Part shown: piece by piece, positions 61,771-64,000 of the stretch
Position numbering within the stretch: the first letter of the stretch is position 1
Layout of the letters: each line of letters begins with the position of its first letter
NCBI RefSeq assembly: GCF_000247815.1
Contig: NW_004775881.1
Location: 1,408,573-1,472,572 of the forward strand
DNA: 64,000 nucleotides
Direction: 5' to 3'
Source of the DNA: Ficedula albicollis
Lineage: Eukaryota > Chordata > Aves > Passeriformes > Muscicapidae
Program-made: the position numbers and the translations under genes
Notes under the pieces: model-generated
What the model saw: the letters and a program-made list of their open reading frames with translations, nothing else
Database searches by the model: none
Told to the model about the DNA's origin: nothing

Positions 61771-63522
61771 TAGCAGCAATCCCCTTCCCTCGTCTTTATG
61801 AACTGTTTTTCTAACACCCCATTCACTCCTCCTCAAGCAGCAAAGGGAAGAAGTCACTGCTGCTGAGGTGCTCCAACGAGAGATGTCAGATGGAGAGGAG
61901 CGGGTCCATTCAACATGTGAGGTGTGCAACCAGGATAGAACAATCCAGCCCTAGTTTTTGTGAAAAACCAATATATTAAATTTATTCTTCTTACCTTCCC
62001 CTCTGCAGTATGCACTTTGAGAAAGTAATCAATGAAAGAACAGTGGCTCCAATTACAGCCTGTTTCCTACTTGCTCCAGGGTAATACTCAGACTGAAACA
62101 AATGGCAAAGCTGTAGCTTCGCTTCAGTCTTTAAAGAACCCGTATTTTCTGACCTTAAGACTAAATTTAAACTGCAATTCAGGACAATTTGGTGATGGTA
62201 GCTGATTGTCTGTCTTCAAGTGATTTTTAGCCACTGTGGTGCATTATTATAATTTGGCATCTGATGGCATGGAGTTAATTCTACATTATCCATAGTATTC
62301 AGTGAGAGAAGAATGAGATGTGTATAGGAGAAAGCAAAGCAAAAGGACATCTCTTCATCAGGCTCGTGCACCAAGAACAGAAAAGAAAGCAGCTCTGTAA
62401 AATTTAGGCTCCAGCAGCGGCTGATGTGAGGTGGCACACATATAAAACCTTGAGCAGCATGATGCCAAAGTACCAGTTTCTGGAAGAACAAAGGTAATTC
62501 ACCAGAGACCTTTACCAGTGTTTTCCTTTCTCCTTCCATAGCCAATTACAGGATGCTCATAATTTAGCCTCCTTTCTCTTTCCATGGTTGGTGTCTCCAA
62601 CCATGATTCAACATGATGAGCAGCACATGCTCATTGTGACTCCAGCTGTTACCCCATGCCTGGGTGCCTTGCTCCTAGTTACATGCTCTGGGGCTGGCAG
62701 ACAAGAGGTACCCACCTGAGGTGAGTAATCCCCTAAACTAAAGCTGGTATCTTTATTCAACATTGGTCATTTTCCCCAGTCTTGTTCCTGGCAGCATGGT
62801 GTATATTTTTGCTGTCCAGGAAGATCACGCTGTGTTCAGCATATGCCCTGGATCTTTGCTAGTGACTTCTAGAAACAGGAAATCTCATAAAATATTCAAA
62901 TATTATCATGGGACCAGCCTGAGTTATAGCAATATAAAGATGCAATGTTCACTAAATTTATTTTTCAGTTTACATTAAAATCCAAACCAGCAGCTTTTTA
63001 TTTCTTCTAACTTTCAACTAACATACAGATAATTAAATTTTAATTTGATTATTCATGAATGCCCTATTTAATGAAAAATGAAAGTGCATAGTTTATGTAC
63101 CAGTACTTTTAAAGCTCATTTTGACATATAATCACTCAGAGTTACTAGGATTTCATCTCTGACTGCAAACAAGAAAATAAGGTAATTTTTTTTTAATTTT
63201 AGTGAATTTGTAAAATTTTTCTTGATCGTACTAATTGTTTTTTGTCTATTTAAAAAAGTAATTAATTCATGGTGAAGAATTTGTGTAGGACAAACTGCAA
63301 ATGCAGGCAACAGCTCATTCCCAGAGACGATTCGCTGTAAGTTGAATGGGAACTAAGGATCTGACTGCTGTGAAAGTTAATGTGTTCATGCAGCCTGAGA
63401 ATGGCGACAGACCGAAGTAAAGGCTTTTCACAGATTACAGAAAAGTGAAGAATTGGCCCATCCTTAATTACTGAAGTCCACGTGGTGGTACCCAGGAGAA
63501 TATGAATCAGTCCGCAAATTTG

Positions 63523-63586
63523 AAAAAAACAAGCAACCAAACAAACCCAAAAAACCCCACCAACCAAACCCAACCACCCCAAAATC
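63523..63586. repeat. A/C-only low-complexity tract
   Basis: The tract is made of AAAC, CCAA and ACCC words with almost no T or G for about 60 bases. Low complexity, no unit length. Confidence 0.8.
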
Positions 63587-64000
63587 TCCAAACCTGCTTT
63601 TCTTCTTTGGATCAGGTTACTCCAGTAGCAGAGCTCTGGAATAAGACATATGTACAGTTTGACCAGGAAACACCATGAAACAACAAAAGAAACCCAGGGC
63701 TGAATACAATTAGGGGATTGATTGATGTATTGACAGAGGAACACAGTAAAACCAGGACATTGTTAAAAATGTAACTGGTGACAAATGCTTTGTACTGCTT
63801 GCACAGTAGCACTCAAGGGATTCATAGAAAAAAGTTGTATCAGAGGTCTCTGGGACATTCAGCAAAAATAAAGGCAGGAGAATAAAATAACAGTATTGTT
63901 TTAAAATTTATTTTATGGTTAAAACCCCAAACACTGTTTATAAGAAGATTTCTTAGTTGGAAAAAACAATGAATCAAAAATGGTATTGAGTTGTATAAGT

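Larger units (their letters stand above)
60149..64000. other. Intergenic to the window end
   Basis: Apart from the possible CR1 remnant near 61.75 kb and the A/C-rich tract near 63.55 kb, nothing is recognised. The 160-codon minus-strand frame at 63262-63744 spans the low-complexity tract and has no recognisable domain. Confidence 0.55.

Overview
This is a vertebrate nuclear window, almost certainly from a bird and probably a songbird. Three things point there. The only recognisable protein gene is a neuropeptide Y receptor Y2 gene (NPY2R) of 385 codons. The interspersed repeats are CR1 LINE fragments ending in the avian-style ATTCTGTGA 3' motif. There are also solo LTRs of endogenous retroviruses whose ends read TGTCCTGG or TGTCCCAG. 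There is no sign of bacterial gene density, operons or CRISPR arrays.

Layout. 1-13 kb is AT-rich intergenic DNA with one near-identical triplicated block (2310-3092). 13.0-20.0 kb holds three solo LTRs, each with a perfect 5-bp target-site duplication; two are the same family in opposite orientation. 20-32 kb is intergenic with two CR1 fragments (22.05-23.27 kb on the minus strand, 30.44-30.96 kb on the plus strand). 32.5-36.4 kb is a CpG-rich segment, an 18-bp-period minisatellite and an exact 1012-bp tandem duplication. It lies where the promoter and untranslated first exon of NPY2R are expected. The single coding exon of NPY2R is at 38196-39353 (+), behind a good splice acceptor at 38156-38157. 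40-64 kb is intergenic with three more CR1 3' ends and several short tandem duplications.

The most striking structure is technical rather than biological. Seven uninterrupted poly-G runs total about 4.6 kb, all on the + strand. They sit exactly at GC-rich, repetitive or homopolymer positions. Three are flanked by near-duplicate sequence that should be one copy. One is immediately preceded by the 13-base common stem of the Illumina TruSeq adapter (33816-33828). These are dark-cycle poly-G reads from two-colour sequencing built into the assembly, not polyglycine or polyproline genes. Long open frames through them should be discarded, and the window is several kb longer than the real locus.

I found no convincing undescribed biological system. 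The useful results are the NPY2R annotation, the dated or oriented LTR insertions, the promoter minisatellite and a detailed record of assembly errors that affect the NPY2R 5' region.
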